Part shown: positions 1 to 7,475 of the stretch, in pieces | How positions within the stretch are numbered: the first letter of the stretch is position 1 | How the letters are laid out: every line of letters begins with the position of its first letter | Source of the DNA: Saprospiraceae bacterium | Lineage (GTDB): Bacteria; Bacteroidota; Bacteroidia; Chitinophagales; Saprospiraceae | Assembly (NCBI GenBank): GCA_020848695.1 | Contig: JADLHT010000010.1 | Span: forward strand, 1-34,574 | Length of the DNA stretch: 34,574 nt | Direction: 5' to 3' | Position numbers and translations under genes: made by a program | Notes under the pieces: generated by a model | Told to the model about the DNA's origin: nothing | Seen by the model: the letters and a program-made list of their open reading frames with translations, nothing else | Databases searched by the model: none

Positions 1-140
1 TAGAGAAACTGGTTGAAGTTGAGAAGATAGTAGAAGTTCCAGTTGAAGTAATTAAAGAGATCGAGCGGGTCGTTGAAGTTCCTGTAGAGAAATTTATCGA
101 GGTAGAGAAACTGGTTGAAGTTGAGAAAATTGTAGAAGTT
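1..140 (+). repeat. In-frame 102-bp period repeat (34 residues)
   Basis: Bases 1-39 recur nearly exactly at 103-141, an offset of 102 bases or 34 codons. Both copies encode EKLVEVEKIVEV. Shorter VEVP sub-repeats lie between them. The array probably continues upstream of the window. Confidence 0.7.
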
Positions 141-584
141 GAAAAAGTACTAAAGAAGCCTTTATTTTCTAAGCAAATCAAGAAAATAGTAGAAGATAAG
201 CCCAAGATGAAAGAAAAAGCAGAAGTTAAAACAATTAAATCAAAGCAAGCCAAAAAGAAAGACTCAAGTACACCCGGTAGAAGAAAAGTAAGTAATGTTT
301 CTCAGCCTGAAAAACCGAGTATAAAGCGAGAAGATCTGAGTAATATTGAAGGAATTGGTCCCAAAATTTCTAAATTGTTAAATAAAGCTGGAATTTACAA
401 TTATGAACAATTAGGTAAGACAAACTTAAAAAAGATCCAGACAATTCTTGCTGCAGCGGGGCCAAAATTCCAAATGCATGATCCATCAACCTGGCCAGAG
501 CAAGCTAAACTACTTGCAAAAGGAAAGTTGAATGAGTTTCAAATACTGGTCAAAAAATTGAAAGGAGGACGGAAGAAAATCTAA
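1..584 (+). CDS. Repeat-rich protein with C-terminal helix-hairpin-helix (5' end outside window)
   Basis: The frame is open from the first full codon at base 3 to the TAA at 582-584, so the gene begins upstream; the ATG at 207 is probably internal. The visible N-terminal part is a charged Glu/Val/Lys repeat of the EKLVEVEKIVEVPVE type, with a 34-residue period and a Lys-rich linker after it. The last ~80 residues contain IEGIGPKISKLLNKAGI, a helix-hairpin-helix, followed by the AAGPKFQMHDPSTWPEQ block. That block recurs in Bacteroidota at the C-terminus of L21-associated and other HhH/DUF4332-like proteins. The HhH suggests nucleic-acid or protein binding; the repeat suggests a long helix or extended stalk. 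It converges on the next gene with a 4-base overlap of stop codons (581-584). The function is unknown. Confidence 0.75.
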   Translation, partial: EKLVEVEKIVEVPVEVIKEIERVVEVPVEKFIEVEKLVEVEKIVEVEKVLKKPLFSKQIKKIVEDKPKMKEKAEVKTIKSKQAKKKDSSTPGRRKVSNVSQPEKPSIKREDLSNIEGIGPKISKLLNKAGIYNYEQLGKTNLKKIQTILAAAGPKFQMHDPSTWPEQAKLLAKGKLNEFQILVKKLKGGRKKI

Positions 585-1300
585 TTTTTTGTAAAAAATC
601 GCATTTTAAAAACACCGAAAAGGGCTTCTTTAATAATGAGTATATTCATTTTTGATTTTCCTCTGATTCTGTCCGGAAAAATGATAGGGATTTCTTTAAG
701 TCTAAAACCATTTTTAAAAGATTTGTATTTCATTTCAATTTGAAATGCATATCCTACAAACCGTATTGACTCCAAATTTATAGTTTCTAATACTTTTGAT
801 TTATAGCAAACAAAACCTGCGGTTGGATCCTTAATGTTCATTCCGGTAATGAGTCTGACATACAATGATGCAGAGCGTGAAATTAATAGTCTTACCAGCG
901 GCCAATTTACTACACCGCCACCTTCAACATATCTTGATCCAATGCTGACATCCGCAATGTCATTCAAACAACAGTTAAACAATTCAGATAAGCTTGAAGG
1001 TGGATGACTAAAATCTGCATCCATTTCAATGATATATTCATATTTGTTTTTCAATGCCCAGTTAAAACCTCGGATATAAGCTCTTCCAAGTCCGGATTTT
1101 TCTTTACCTACAAGAAGTTGAAGTTGAGATGGGAATTCATTTTGCAAGGTTCTAACCATGTCTGCAGTCCCATCTGGAGAATTATCATCCATAATTAGTA
1201 TATGAAAGTCTCCTTGTTGAAAAACAGAACGGATAATCGCTTCGATATTTTCTATCTCATTATAGGTTGGAATTACAACAACAACTTTACTCACTTTCAA
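581..1300 (-). CDS. Polyprenol-phosphate mannosyltransferase-like GT2 glycosyltransferase
   Basis: This is a family 2 glycosyltransferase of the dolichol/polyprenol monophosphate mannose synthase type. It would transfer a sugar from a nucleotide sugar to a lipid phosphate at the cytoplasmic membrane face. Visible are VVVIPTYNE (7-15), DDNSPDGT (38-45, nucleotide binding), the metal-binding DAD in MDADFSHPP (93-101), and an acceptor-side segment near GSRYVEGG. There is no C-terminal membrane domain, so it is a soluble DPM1-like form of typical length (~240 aa). Start: no ATG is in frame. TTG at 1300 is the last triplet of a possible -7 element (1298-1305), and GTG at 1294 would give MSKVVVVIPTYNE, closer to relatives. 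It lies 24 bases after the E1 gene on the same strand and may be co-transcribed. The exact sugar cannot be read from the sequence. Confidence 0.85.
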   Translation of the reverse strand: MKVSKVVVVIPTYNEIENIEAIIRSVFQQGDFHILIMDDNSPDGTADMVRTLQNEFPSQLQLLVGKEKSGLGRAYIRGFNWALKNKYEYIIEMDADFSHPPSSLSELFNCCLNDIADVSIGSRYVEGGGVVNWPLVRLLISRSASLYVRLITGMNIKDPTAGFVCYKSKVLETINLESIRFVGYAFQIEMKYKSFKNGFRLKEIPIIFPDRIRGKSKMNILIIKEALFGVFKMRFFTKN

Positions 1301-1305
1301 ATTTA
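1298..1305 (-). promoter_or_regulatory. Possible -7 element TAAATTTG upstream of GT2 gene
   Basis: It matches the Bacteroidota -7 consensus TAnnTTTG on the minus strand. No clear -33 TTTG is seen at the expected distance. It overlaps the TTG that would otherwise be called as the start codon. Confidence 0.3.
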
Positions 1306-1324
1306 CTTTTGAATGTAATAAATA

Positions 1325-3733
1325 TTAATCAACAAATTGACTTGGATTATATTCTTTCATTATTTCATAGCATATCTCAACGATGTCTTCTGCGTTGGGT
1401 TTGGAAAAATAATCACCATCAGAGCCATAGGGTGGACGATGATCTTGTGCTGAAATACAGCGTGGTTGACAATCTAATAAATTAAAGTTATTATCCCTCG
1501 ACAAGATTTTATCTAAGATGAATGCAGATGCCCCACCAGGGACATCTTCATCAACTATGACTAATTTATTTGTTTTTTCTAAGGAGTTTCTTATTTCGTT
1601 TTTATCATCCATTGGAAGCAGGCTTTGCAAATCAATAAGTTCCACGGAAATACCTAATATTTCAAGAGTCTGAATGGCAGATTCTGCAATACGAATACAG
1701 GAGCCATAACTAACTAAGGTTATGTCTTTTCCAGCCTTTAAAATTTCGATTTTACCTAAAGGGAGTTTGAATTCTTTAAGATTGATTGGACATTTTTCTT
1801 TAAGTCTATAAGCATTTAGACATTCAATAACCATTCCGGGATCAGAAGAAGCAAGTAAGGTATTATACATTCCTACAGCCTGTGTAAAGTTTCTTGGTAC
1901 ACAAATATGCATACCTCTCAATGAATGAAGTAACATACCAATAGGTGAGCCTGAATGCCAGATTCCTTCTAAGCGATGACCTCTTGTCCTGATAATGGCA
2001 GGTGCTTGTTGAATGCCGTTTGATCTATAGCGCAGGGTAGAAAGATCATCTGTCAAAGCAGATAATGCATAAACAACATAATCAAGATACTGCATTTCAG
2101 CAATGGGTCTTAGACCTCTCATACTTAACCCAATGGCTTGACCAATGATTGTCCATTCTCGAATTCCAGTGTCAAACACCCGAAGCTTGCCAAATCTCTC
2201 TTGAAGTCCTGCAAAACCTTGGTTTACATCACCGATCTGACCAACATCTTCTCCAAATGCCAACAATCTTTCATCTCCTTCAAAGACTTCGTTAAAGTAT
2301 TTGTTTATAATCTGGTAGCCATTTAATTCCTGATCATCATTATATTCAGGACTAACAGATTCTATTTTCGAATAATGTCGTTCTGATTCAGCGATCAAGT
2401 TTGTATGGTAATGAAGATTGGCATGATGATATATTTTATCAATAAATGAATCTAAATCTGAAATATTTTCTAAATTGATTTGACTCTTTAATATTAATTT
2501 AATTGTTCTTGCTGATTTTAACAGTTCGTGAACCGATATTTCTTTTGTGGTTAGGAGTTCATGAATGATTTCACTGTCAATTTTATCTAATGATATCTTA
2601 TGTATAATTGAAATAAGTTCCTGATGAAGAGATTTTGAGTAAACTAAATATTTGTTCCAAGCTTCATTTTTTTCTTGCCTTACATATGATTTTGCAAGCG
2701 TCTTCAATTCTTCTATCAGTTCAAAATCACAAATTTTTTTATCTAGAATCCATTGGATAAAAATCTGTAAACAATCCTGATTAATCTCCCATTCCAGTCT
2801 TTCTTTAGATTTATACCTTTCGTGAGATCCTGATGTAGAGTGTCCCTGAGGTTGAGTTACCTCTTCAACATGAAATAAGATCGGAGTATGAGTTTCTCTG
2901 GTTAACTTAATTCCTTGTTGAAAGGTGTGAACAAGATTTGGGTAGTCCCAAGCTTTTACTTTCTCTATAAATATTCCATTTGTTGAATCTGTTTTAATAA
3001 ATCCTTTTAATGCTTCAGAGATATTTTGCTTAACTGTTTGAAGTTCAATGGGCACAGATATTCCATAACCATCATCCCATACAAATACGGCAAGTGGAAT
3101 CTGTTGAACCGCAGCCGCATTTATAGTTTCCCAAAAAACTCCTTCTGAGGTTGAAGCATCACCAATTGTAACAAAAGAAACTTCATTGCCCTGATTAGAA
3201 AAACCATTTAATGTTTTTTGGAGCTTAGGATTATTTCGATAATGTTTAGAGGCCAAGGCAAGTCCTAAAGCTCTAGCCATTTGACCTGAAGTTGGTGAAA
3301 TGTCAGAACTCACATTATATCTTTGGGTATGATCTAACCAATTACCATTTTTATCAATTAGAGGAGTGGCAAAATGAGCGTTCATTTGTCTGCCACCACT
3401 GAATGGATCATGAAAGGGATCAGCATAAAGTTGGGCAAAATATTCTTGTACCGTGCATAAGTCTAAAGCAAACATAAAGGTCTGATCCCGATAATAACCG
3501 GATCTGAAATCACCTTTTTCAAATGCCCTGGCCATAGCAACCTGAGGAAGTTCTTTGCCATCCCCAAGTATGCCAAATTTAGCTTTCCCGCCAAGCACTT
3601 CTTTTCTTCCGGTAATTGAAACTTCTCTGCTTATCAGACAGATCCATAGGTCTTTTAATACTTCTCTACTGTATTCGACGGATACGCCTTCAATTTTATT
3701 TAAGATACTGTTAACGGGATTGTAATTCGACAT
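1325..3733 (-). CDS. 2-oxoacid dehydrogenase E1 component, alpha-beta fusion
   Basis: This is a thiamine-diphosphate-dependent E1 subunit that decarboxylates a 2-oxoacid and transfers the acyl group to lipoylated E2. The alpha part (about 1-400) has SDISPTSGQMARALGLALA and a TPP-binding stretch starting GDASTSEG and ending WDDGYGISVP. The beta part (about 465-802) has LLAFGEDVG, QYLDYVVYALSAL, RTRGHRLEGIWHSGSP and the C-terminal transketolase-type segment with DLQSLLPMD. Single-chain alpha-beta E1 proteins of ~800 residues are common in Bacteroidota and are usually annotated as branched-chain or pyruvate E1; the substrate is not decidable here. I chose ATG at 3733 (802 aa). The longer frame back to TTG at 3760 runs into a -7 element. 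No E2 or E3 gene lies in the window. Confidence 0.9.
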   Translation of the reverse strand: MSNYNPVNSILNKIEGVSVEYSREVLKDLWICLISREVSITGRKEVLGGKAKFGILGDGKELPQVAMARAFEKGDFRSGYYRDQTFMFALDLCTVQEYFAQLYADPFHDPFSGGRQMNAHFATPLIDKNGNWLDHTQRYNVSSDISPTSGQMARALGLALASKHYRNNPKLQKTLNGFSNQGNEVSFVTIGDASTSEGVFWETINAAAVQQIPLAVFVWDDGYGISVPIELQTVKQNISEALKGFIKTDSTNGIFIEKVKAWDYPNLVHTFQQGIKLTRETHTPILFHVEEVTQPQGHSTSGSHERYKSKERLEWEINQDCLQIFIQWILDKKICDFELIEELKTLAKSYVRQEKNEAWNKYLVYSKSLHQELISIIHKISLDKIDSEIIHELLTTKEISVHELLKSARTIKLILKSQINLENISDLDSFIDKIYHHANLHYHTNLIAESERHYSKIESVSPEYNDDQELNGYQIINKYFNEVFEGDERLLAFGEDVGQIGDVNQGFAGLQERFGKLRVFDTGIREWTIIGQAIGLSMRGLRPIAEMQYLDYVVYALSALTDDLSTLRYRSNGIQQAPAIIRTRGHRLEGIWHSGSPIGMLLHSLRGMHICVPRNFTQAVGMYNTLLASSDPGMVIECLNAYRLKEKCPINLKEFKLPLGKIEILKAGKDITLVSYGSCIRIAESAIQTLEILGISVELIDLQSLLPMDDKNEIRNSLEKTNKLVIVDEDVPGGASAFILDKILSRDNNFNLLDCQPRCISAQDHRPPYGSDGDYFSKPNAEDIVEICYEIMKEYNPSQFVD

Positions 3734-3757
3734 AAATAGTGACTCTTTACGAGTCAG

Positions 3758-3765
3758 CAAAATTA
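3758..3765 (-). promoter_or_regulatory. -7 element TAATTTTG for the E1 gene
   Basis: It matches TAnnTTTG on the minus strand, 24 bases before the ATG at 3733. The -33 TTTG is not obvious. Its final three bases are the TTG at 3760-3758, which argues against that codon as the start. Confidence 0.45.
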
Positions 3766-3881
3766 ACTTAATTGAGCTAAGAAAGAGACCATTTGACGAA
3801 CACAGAATATATTTTTTTATTTAACACGGAATTAACAGCAAAAAAGGCCTAATCCGAGTCTATCTTATTGACAAATTACAG

Positions 3882-3889
3882 TAGATTTG
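3882..3889 (+). promoter_or_regulatory. -7 element TAGATTTG for the DUF1573 gene
   Basis: It is an exact TAnnTTTG match 30 bases before the ATG at 3920, implying a leader of roughly 25 bases. No good -33 TTTG is present at 19-21 bases upstream. Confidence 0.5.
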
Positions 3890-3919
3890 TATTATAATTT
3901 ATTAAAAACAATTTAAAAT

Positions 3920-4369
3920 ATGAAATATTTGATTCTTTTCACTTTCGCTTTAGTCTTATCATTAAGTCTGAATGCCCAGACACCTACAACTCCTGCAAAA
4001 ACTGGTGGACCAAAAATGGTTTTTGAAAATACAACAGTTGATTATGGGGAAATAAAAAAAGGAGCTGATCCCAAGAGAAAAGCTGTATTTACAAACAAAG
4101 GTACAGAGCCATTGGTAATTAAAAGTGCAAGAGGCTCATGTGGATGTACCGTTCCAACTTGGCCAAAAGAACCAATCATGCCCGGCGAAACCGGAGTTAT
4201 TGAAATCACATATGATACACAAAGAGTTGGTTCAATTAATAAGACCGTTTCTATTCAGACCAATGAAGGAGAAGAAGAGATTAGACTGTTTGTTAAAGGA
4301 AATATCACAGAAGAGCACGAAGAAAATGTACCTGCTAATAGCGGAAATGTAATGAATCCAAAAGGATAA
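3920..4369 (+). CDS. DUF1573 domain exported protein
   Basis: It is a 149-residue secreted protein. The signal peptide (1-19) ends LSLNAQ, a typical Bacteroidota Sec cleavage site. The mature part is one DUF1573 immunoglobulin-like domain: FENTTVDYGEIKKGADPKRKAVFTN, then the conserved cysteine pair in SARGSCGCTVP (about residues 69-79), then PGETGVIEITYDT. DUF1573 proteins are abundant in Bacteroidota and are periplasmic or surface proteins without an assigned biochemical activity. The gene has its own -7 element and terminator, so it is probably monocistronic. The C-terminal ~20 residues are a polar tail without a recognisable sorting signal. Confidence 0.88.
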   Translation: MKYLILFTFALVLSLSLNAQTPTTPAKTGGPKMVFENTTVDYGEIKKGADPKRKAVFTNKGTEPLVIKSARGSCGCTVPTWPKEPIMPGETGVIEITYDTQRVGSINKTVSIQTNEGEEEIRLFVKGNITEEHEENVPANSGNVMNPKG

Positions 4370-4397
4370 TTCTTAAATAAAATTTTACTTATAAGCT

Positions 4398-4425
4398 AGC
4401 CCGTCAATGATGTCGGGCTTTTTTA
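4398..4425 (+). terminator. Rho-independent terminator
   Basis: AGCCCG (4398-4403) pairs with CGGGCT (4414-4419) across a 10-base loop and is followed by a T-rich tract. It lies between two convergent genes, after the DUF1573 gene, and starts 28 bases past its stop. Confidence 0.8.
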
Positions 4426-4926
4426 TTATAAATCAGAAGCATCCATTTGAAAAAATTTACCATCGGCTTTAATTTCAATAAGCCATTTTGAAGTGGATGA
4501 TGGGTTTAATAAACTTGTTTCATCTTCTAATTGTGCTTCAACGATGTAAATTGTATTAGGATCATTTATATTGGCTATTCTATGAATAATTTGACCTTCT
4601 TCATAAAAAAATCCGGCAACTTCTGCATCATCGATCCATTCCCCATCTTTAGAATAACTAAAAAGGAAAAAAGAATGTCGCATTAATCGGGCGACCCAAA
4701 AAGCTAGAACAAATGTTTCAGAATTAGTCTTCCAATGAACACCGGGAATCATTTCTGTAAACTCATCTATTTCAAATGGAAGATTGGGAGAAATTAATTC
4801 GTCAAATACAGTGGCTGGAAGTAGATCATTACCCATTCCAAATTCATGTTCAGATCCTTTTTCCAAAGTAAAAGGTAGCTTGGCTAAAGGAAAATACTTA
4901 ATTAGGTTCTGAAAATTTTGATTCAT
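4426..4926 (-). CDS. Conserved-looking hypothetical cytoplasmic protein
   Basis: It is a 166-residue acidic protein with no signal peptide, no membrane span and no motif I recognise. Its N-terminal part has FPLAKLPFTLEKGSEHEFG, a Leu/Pro-rich segment also seen in unnamed Bacteroidota proteins. A central beta-rich part (FVLAFWVARLMRHSFFLFSYSKDGEWIDD) suggests a SUKH/SMI1-like or similar alpha+beta fold, which is only a guess. I start at ATG 4926; the adjacent TTG at 4929 would add one residue. The gene converges on the DUF1573 gene, sharing its terminator region, and has no same-strand neighbour nearby. Function unknown. Confidence 0.7.
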   Translation of the reverse strand: MNQNFQNLIKYFPLAKLPFTLEKGSEHEFGMGNDLLPATVFDELISPNLPFEIDEFTEMIPGVHWKTNSETFVLAFWVARLMRHSFFLFSYSKDGEWIDDAEVAGFFYEEGQIIHRIANINDPNTIYIVEAQLEDETSLLNPSSTSKWLIEIKADGKFFQMDASDL

Positions 4927-5050
4927 CAATACAAAGGTCGTAATTTTTTCAGAATATAAATCGCGAACCAGAATTTAATAATAATTTCTTTAAACCTTTG
5001 AAAAGACTAAAATTTTTTAATATTTATCTTAATCGCCGGGATTCAATAGT

Positions 5051-5869
5051 CTATTTTTTGATAAATTTTGTAATCGCGTAATCACTTAGGTTTGTGTTGA
5101 TAGCTCTAAATAAATAAACTCCTTGAGGAAGCAAATTCACATTGACGGTATTATTCATAACTCCATTAAGTAATATTTTTCCCGAAAAATCAAGTATTTG
5201 ATAATCTGTAAATTTATTTAAAGCTGTCTCTTCTAAATAGATATTATCATTAATTATATTATATCGAATTATTGAATGTTGGGTCTTGGTCTCATCAATT
5301 GAACTGATAATGTTTTCTGGAATTTGTATTGAATTTTTTGATGCACCGTCTCCAGATTCATTATTGTTAGCATTCACACCGTTACCCGCTGCATAAAAGC
5401 TTACACTTCCGGTACCTTTTGTGGGTGCAATCCATTCAACCCTAAAAAGATTGGTTGAGCTTACTCCATTATGCTCTGCATAATATCTTTTATTTTTGGC
5501 ATAGGCCATTTTAACATTTCCGCCCAACGGACTAATATCTGTGATGGTTTCACCGCTTTTATTTAATTCCGCTTTTAATCCTGTAAGTTGAAATCCATAA
5601 CCTTTTGGATCCGGTCCTGATACATGATTAATGGCGACTTCAATGGTATACTTTTTATTTGGCTCATAGACTTTAACTGTATCGGTTCCATCCAGCAAGT
5701 AAATTTTAAGGCTTACACCAATATTTCCATTATGGCAGTTTTTACAATACTGAGGTTCACCCGGGGCTCCGGTACTTCCTTCACCTTGGTAAGAAGCTCT
5801 GCCTAGTTTATTGGAAGCTAATAGAATCAATAAGCTTAAGTTTACAAAAACAAATAATAATTTTTTCAT
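5051..5869 (-). CDS. Reeler/choice-of-anchor-V-like secreted protein with CxxCH motif and T9SS sorting domain
   Basis: The 272-residue protein starts with a signal peptide (MKKLLFVFVNLSLLILLAS). Just after it comes TGAPGEPQYCKNCHNG, with a CxxCH motif (C42, C45, H46). Such motifs bind c-type heme in cytochromes and are characteristic of the Bacteroidota secreted Reeler/choice-of-anchor family, which this resembles. The middle (about 50-185) is beta-rich with GYGFQLTGLKAEL and VEWIAPTKGTGSVSFYAAGNGVN. The C-terminal ~75 residues (YQILDFSGKILLNG ... LPQGVYLFRAI ... KFIKK) are a type A T9SS sorting domain, predicting outer-membrane passage and surface attachment or release. It is a likely single gene with its own -7 element. 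Heme binding has not been shown for this protein. Confidence 0.85.
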   Translation of the reverse strand: MKKLLFVFVNLSLLILLASNKLGRASYQGEGSTGAPGEPQYCKNCHNGNIGVSLKIYLLDGTDTVKVYEPNKKYTIEVAINHVSGPDPKGYGFQLTGLKAELNKSGETITDISPLGGNVKMAYAKNKRYYAEHNGVSSTNLFRVEWIAPTKGTGSVSFYAAGNGVNANNNESGDGASKNSIQIPENIISSIDETKTQHSIIRYNIINDNIYLEETALNKFTDYQILDFSGKILLNGVMNNTVNVNLLPQGVYLFRAINTNLSDYAITKFIKK

Positions 5870-5899
5870 TCTTCTTTTAAATGTAAAACGTGTTAATTA

Positions 5900-5907
5900 C
5901 AAAAGTA
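5900..5907 (-). promoter_or_regulatory. -7 element TACTTTTG for the Reeler-like gene
   Basis: It is a TAnnTTTG match on the minus strand, 30 bases before the ATG at 5869. It sits between the upstream acyltransferase stop (5911) and this gene. No -33 box is apparent. Confidence 0.4.
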
Positions 5908-5910
5908 AAT

Positions 5911-6459
5911 TTAATCAAAATTGTACTTAGGATTTTTTCCTTGAATTCCTTTAAAGATATTTTCTATCTTAAGAATATCCAATTCTGAATTTTCTGAACA
6001 ATAGATAGGATCTAAATATCTGCATTCTCTTAAGGAATAGTCAAAAATACAGGGTATTATCGGAATTTTGGCTCCTTTGGCGATATAATAAAATCCCGTT
6101 TTAAATCGCTCAACTTTTTTTCTTGTACCTTCAGGAGACATCACTATTGCAAATTTTTCATTTTGGTTAAATAATTCGATCAAACTCTGGACCTGGTTAT
6201 TGTGTTTGCTTCTATCTACAGGATAGCCCCCCAATGATTTAAATAGCCAACCAATGGGTGGTTTGAATAAAGAATCTTTTCCAATAAATTTTACGTAATC
6301 CAATCCTGCTGCCTTTCTGATTAAAATACCTAAAGGAAAATCCCAGTTTGAGGTATGTGGTCCAACAATTAAAATGTACTTTTTGTAATTAACTAACTTT
6401 TCATGACCTATCAGGTTCCAGCCTAATAATCGCAGTACAAATTGGGCGAATAATTTCAT
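5911..6459 (-). CDS. PlsC-type lysophospholipid acyltransferase
   Basis: It is a 182-residue member of the 1-acylglycerol-3-phosphate acyltransferase superfamily, which esterifies lysophospholipids at the membrane. The catalytic HX4D is visible as HTSNWD (H35, D40). Motif II is represented by KFIGKDSLFKPPIGWLFKSLGG followed by PVDRSK, and motif III by SPEGTRKK. A short hydrophobic N-terminus (LFAQFVLRLLGWNLIG) could anchor it at the membrane. It belongs to the short HTSNWDF subgroup common in Bacteroidota rather than classical ~240-residue PlsC, so the acceptor lipid is uncertain. Start: ATG 6459. Confidence 0.85.
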   Translation of the reverse strand: MKLFAQFVLRLLGWNLIGHEKLVNYKKYILIVGPHTSNWDFPLGILIRKAAGLDYVKFIGKDSLFKPPIGWLFKSLGGYPVDRSKHNNQVQSLIELFNQNEKFAIVMSPEGTRKKVERFKTGFYYIAKGAKIPIIPCIFDYSLRECRYLDPIYCSENSELDILKIENIFKGIQGKNPKYNFD

Positions 6460-6900
6460 ACAAATCTGTCTTCAACAAAGCAAAGATGGTAAAAGTTTGT
6501 GAGCATAAACTAAAAAACCCTTCGTTGAGAAGTTGAAAAACTCAGATCTTTAATAGGTAGTCATGGTTCAAATCAAAGTCCATTACGACAATAAATAGTT
6601 GATATAATAAATAGCTACCCATATCTAACAGATATATTTTTTGTTATAATAATTTACTTATAAATCCTTCTATTTGCGATATTGAGATATGGATTTATGC
6701 ACTCCTTATTCGATTTAAAATGAACGTTTCTAAGCTACATTTTAAATTTTCCCATTTATTTAAAAGATTTAAATCACTAAATTTGTAGACTTAATTTGTA
6801 TAATTTATTTTGACATTCAAGGAAATATGAGCATTGACTTTATATTTTTTAATGAATATATTAAACCAAATTGTTAATTTCATATCAAATTTGAAGTATT
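6460..6900. other. 441-base AT-rich intergenic region upstream of the ECF cassette
   Basis: It lies between two divergent transcription units and I see no credible gene in it. It contains a small AT-rich hairpin (ATATCT-aac-AGATAT, 6621-6635) followed by T residues. A near-match to a promoter, TTTG at 6782-6785 and TATTTTG at 6806-6812, has one base missing from the -7 consensus. The sigma-cassette promoter is presumably here and may be an ECF-type promoter that I cannot recognise. Confidence 0.5.
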
Positions 6901-7464
6901 ATGGGTTCAAAACAAATTGATGATCACGATATCCTTCAATGGATGAAAGATCTGCAGACCAATGAAAAAGGGCTTAGAGCGCTTATGCAAAAGTATCAAG
7001 AGAGGTTGTATTGGCATATTCGAAGGATGGTTTTGAATCATGATGATGCAGATGATATCTTGCAAAATACCTTTATTAAGGTTTATAGAAGTATAAATCA
7101 GTTTGAAGGAAAGAGTAGTCTTTTTACCTGGTTGTACAGAATTGCAACAAACGAAACCTTGACTTTTTTAGAGAAAAGTAAGAAGTGGAAAGTTGATAGT
7201 ATGGATGAATCTCAAGAGCATCCGTCAATTACAAATCTAAGATCTGATGAGTATTTTGACGGGGACCAGCTAAGCTTAAATCTGGAGGCAGCAGTTGTTA
7301 GTTTACCCCCAAAACAAAGACAGGTTTTTCAATTGAGATACTATGACGAAATGTCTTATCAGGATATATCTCAGGTTTTGGAGACCAGCGAAGGTGCATT
7401 AAAAGCATCATATCATCATGCCGTAAAAAAGATAGAAGAATATTTGAAATCAAGAATGGAATAA
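6901..7464 (+). CDS. ECF-family RNA polymerase sigma factor
   Basis: It is a 187-residue sigma-70 family protein of the extracytoplasmic function group. Region 2 spans about residues 26-85, with DDADDILQNTFIKVYRSI and FTWLYRIATNE (-10 recognition and core binding). Region 4 spans about 136-180, with LPPKQRQVFQLRYYDEMSYQDIS and a helix-turn-helix ending in SYHHAVKKIEEYL. Regions 1.1 and 3 are absent, as expected. The next gene begins 11 bases after its stop and encodes a single-span membrane protein, and an exported protein gene follows. The arrangement is typical of a membrane-gated ECF sigma. Its regulon is unknown. Confidence 0.93.
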   Translation: MGSKQIDDHDILQWMKDLQTNEKGLRALMQKYQERLYWHIRRMVLNHDDADDILQNTFIKVYRSINQFEGKSSLFTWLYRIATNETLTFLEKSKKWKVDSMDESQEHPSITNLRSDEYFDGDQLSLNLEAAVVSLPPKQRQVFQLRYYDEMSYQDISQVLETSEGALKASYHHAVKKIEEYLKSRME

Positions 7465-7475
7465 TTATAAACATT

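Noticed and set aside
207-584. A separate 125-residue gene starting at ATG 207
   Set aside because: The frame is open without a stop back to the window start and carries coherent protein repeats, so the ATG is internal.
529-584. Frameshift or gene fusion at the first gene's overlap with the glycosyltransferase
   Set aside because: The genes are convergent and merely share the four bases CTAA at their stops; both C-termini look complete.
3741-3755. GACTC-TTTAC-GAGTC inverted repeat in the E1 leader as an operator
   Set aside because: The arms are only 5 bases with a 5-base loop, right after the start-proximal promoter; too short to claim.
4125-4352. 75-codon frame inside the DUF1573 gene
   Set aside because: It lies wholly within a well-supported gene in another frame, lacks any motif, and has no promoter of its own.
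6564-6590. tRNA T-loop-like sequence GGTTCAAATC
   Set aside because: The flanking bases do not form a T-stem, acceptor stem or anticodon arm, so this is not a tRNA gene.
6621-6640. AT-rich hairpin followed by T residues as a terminator
   Set aside because: It is a weak 6-base A-T stem more than 150 bases from any gene end and facing no upstream plus-strand gene; kept only as a note in the intergenic entry.
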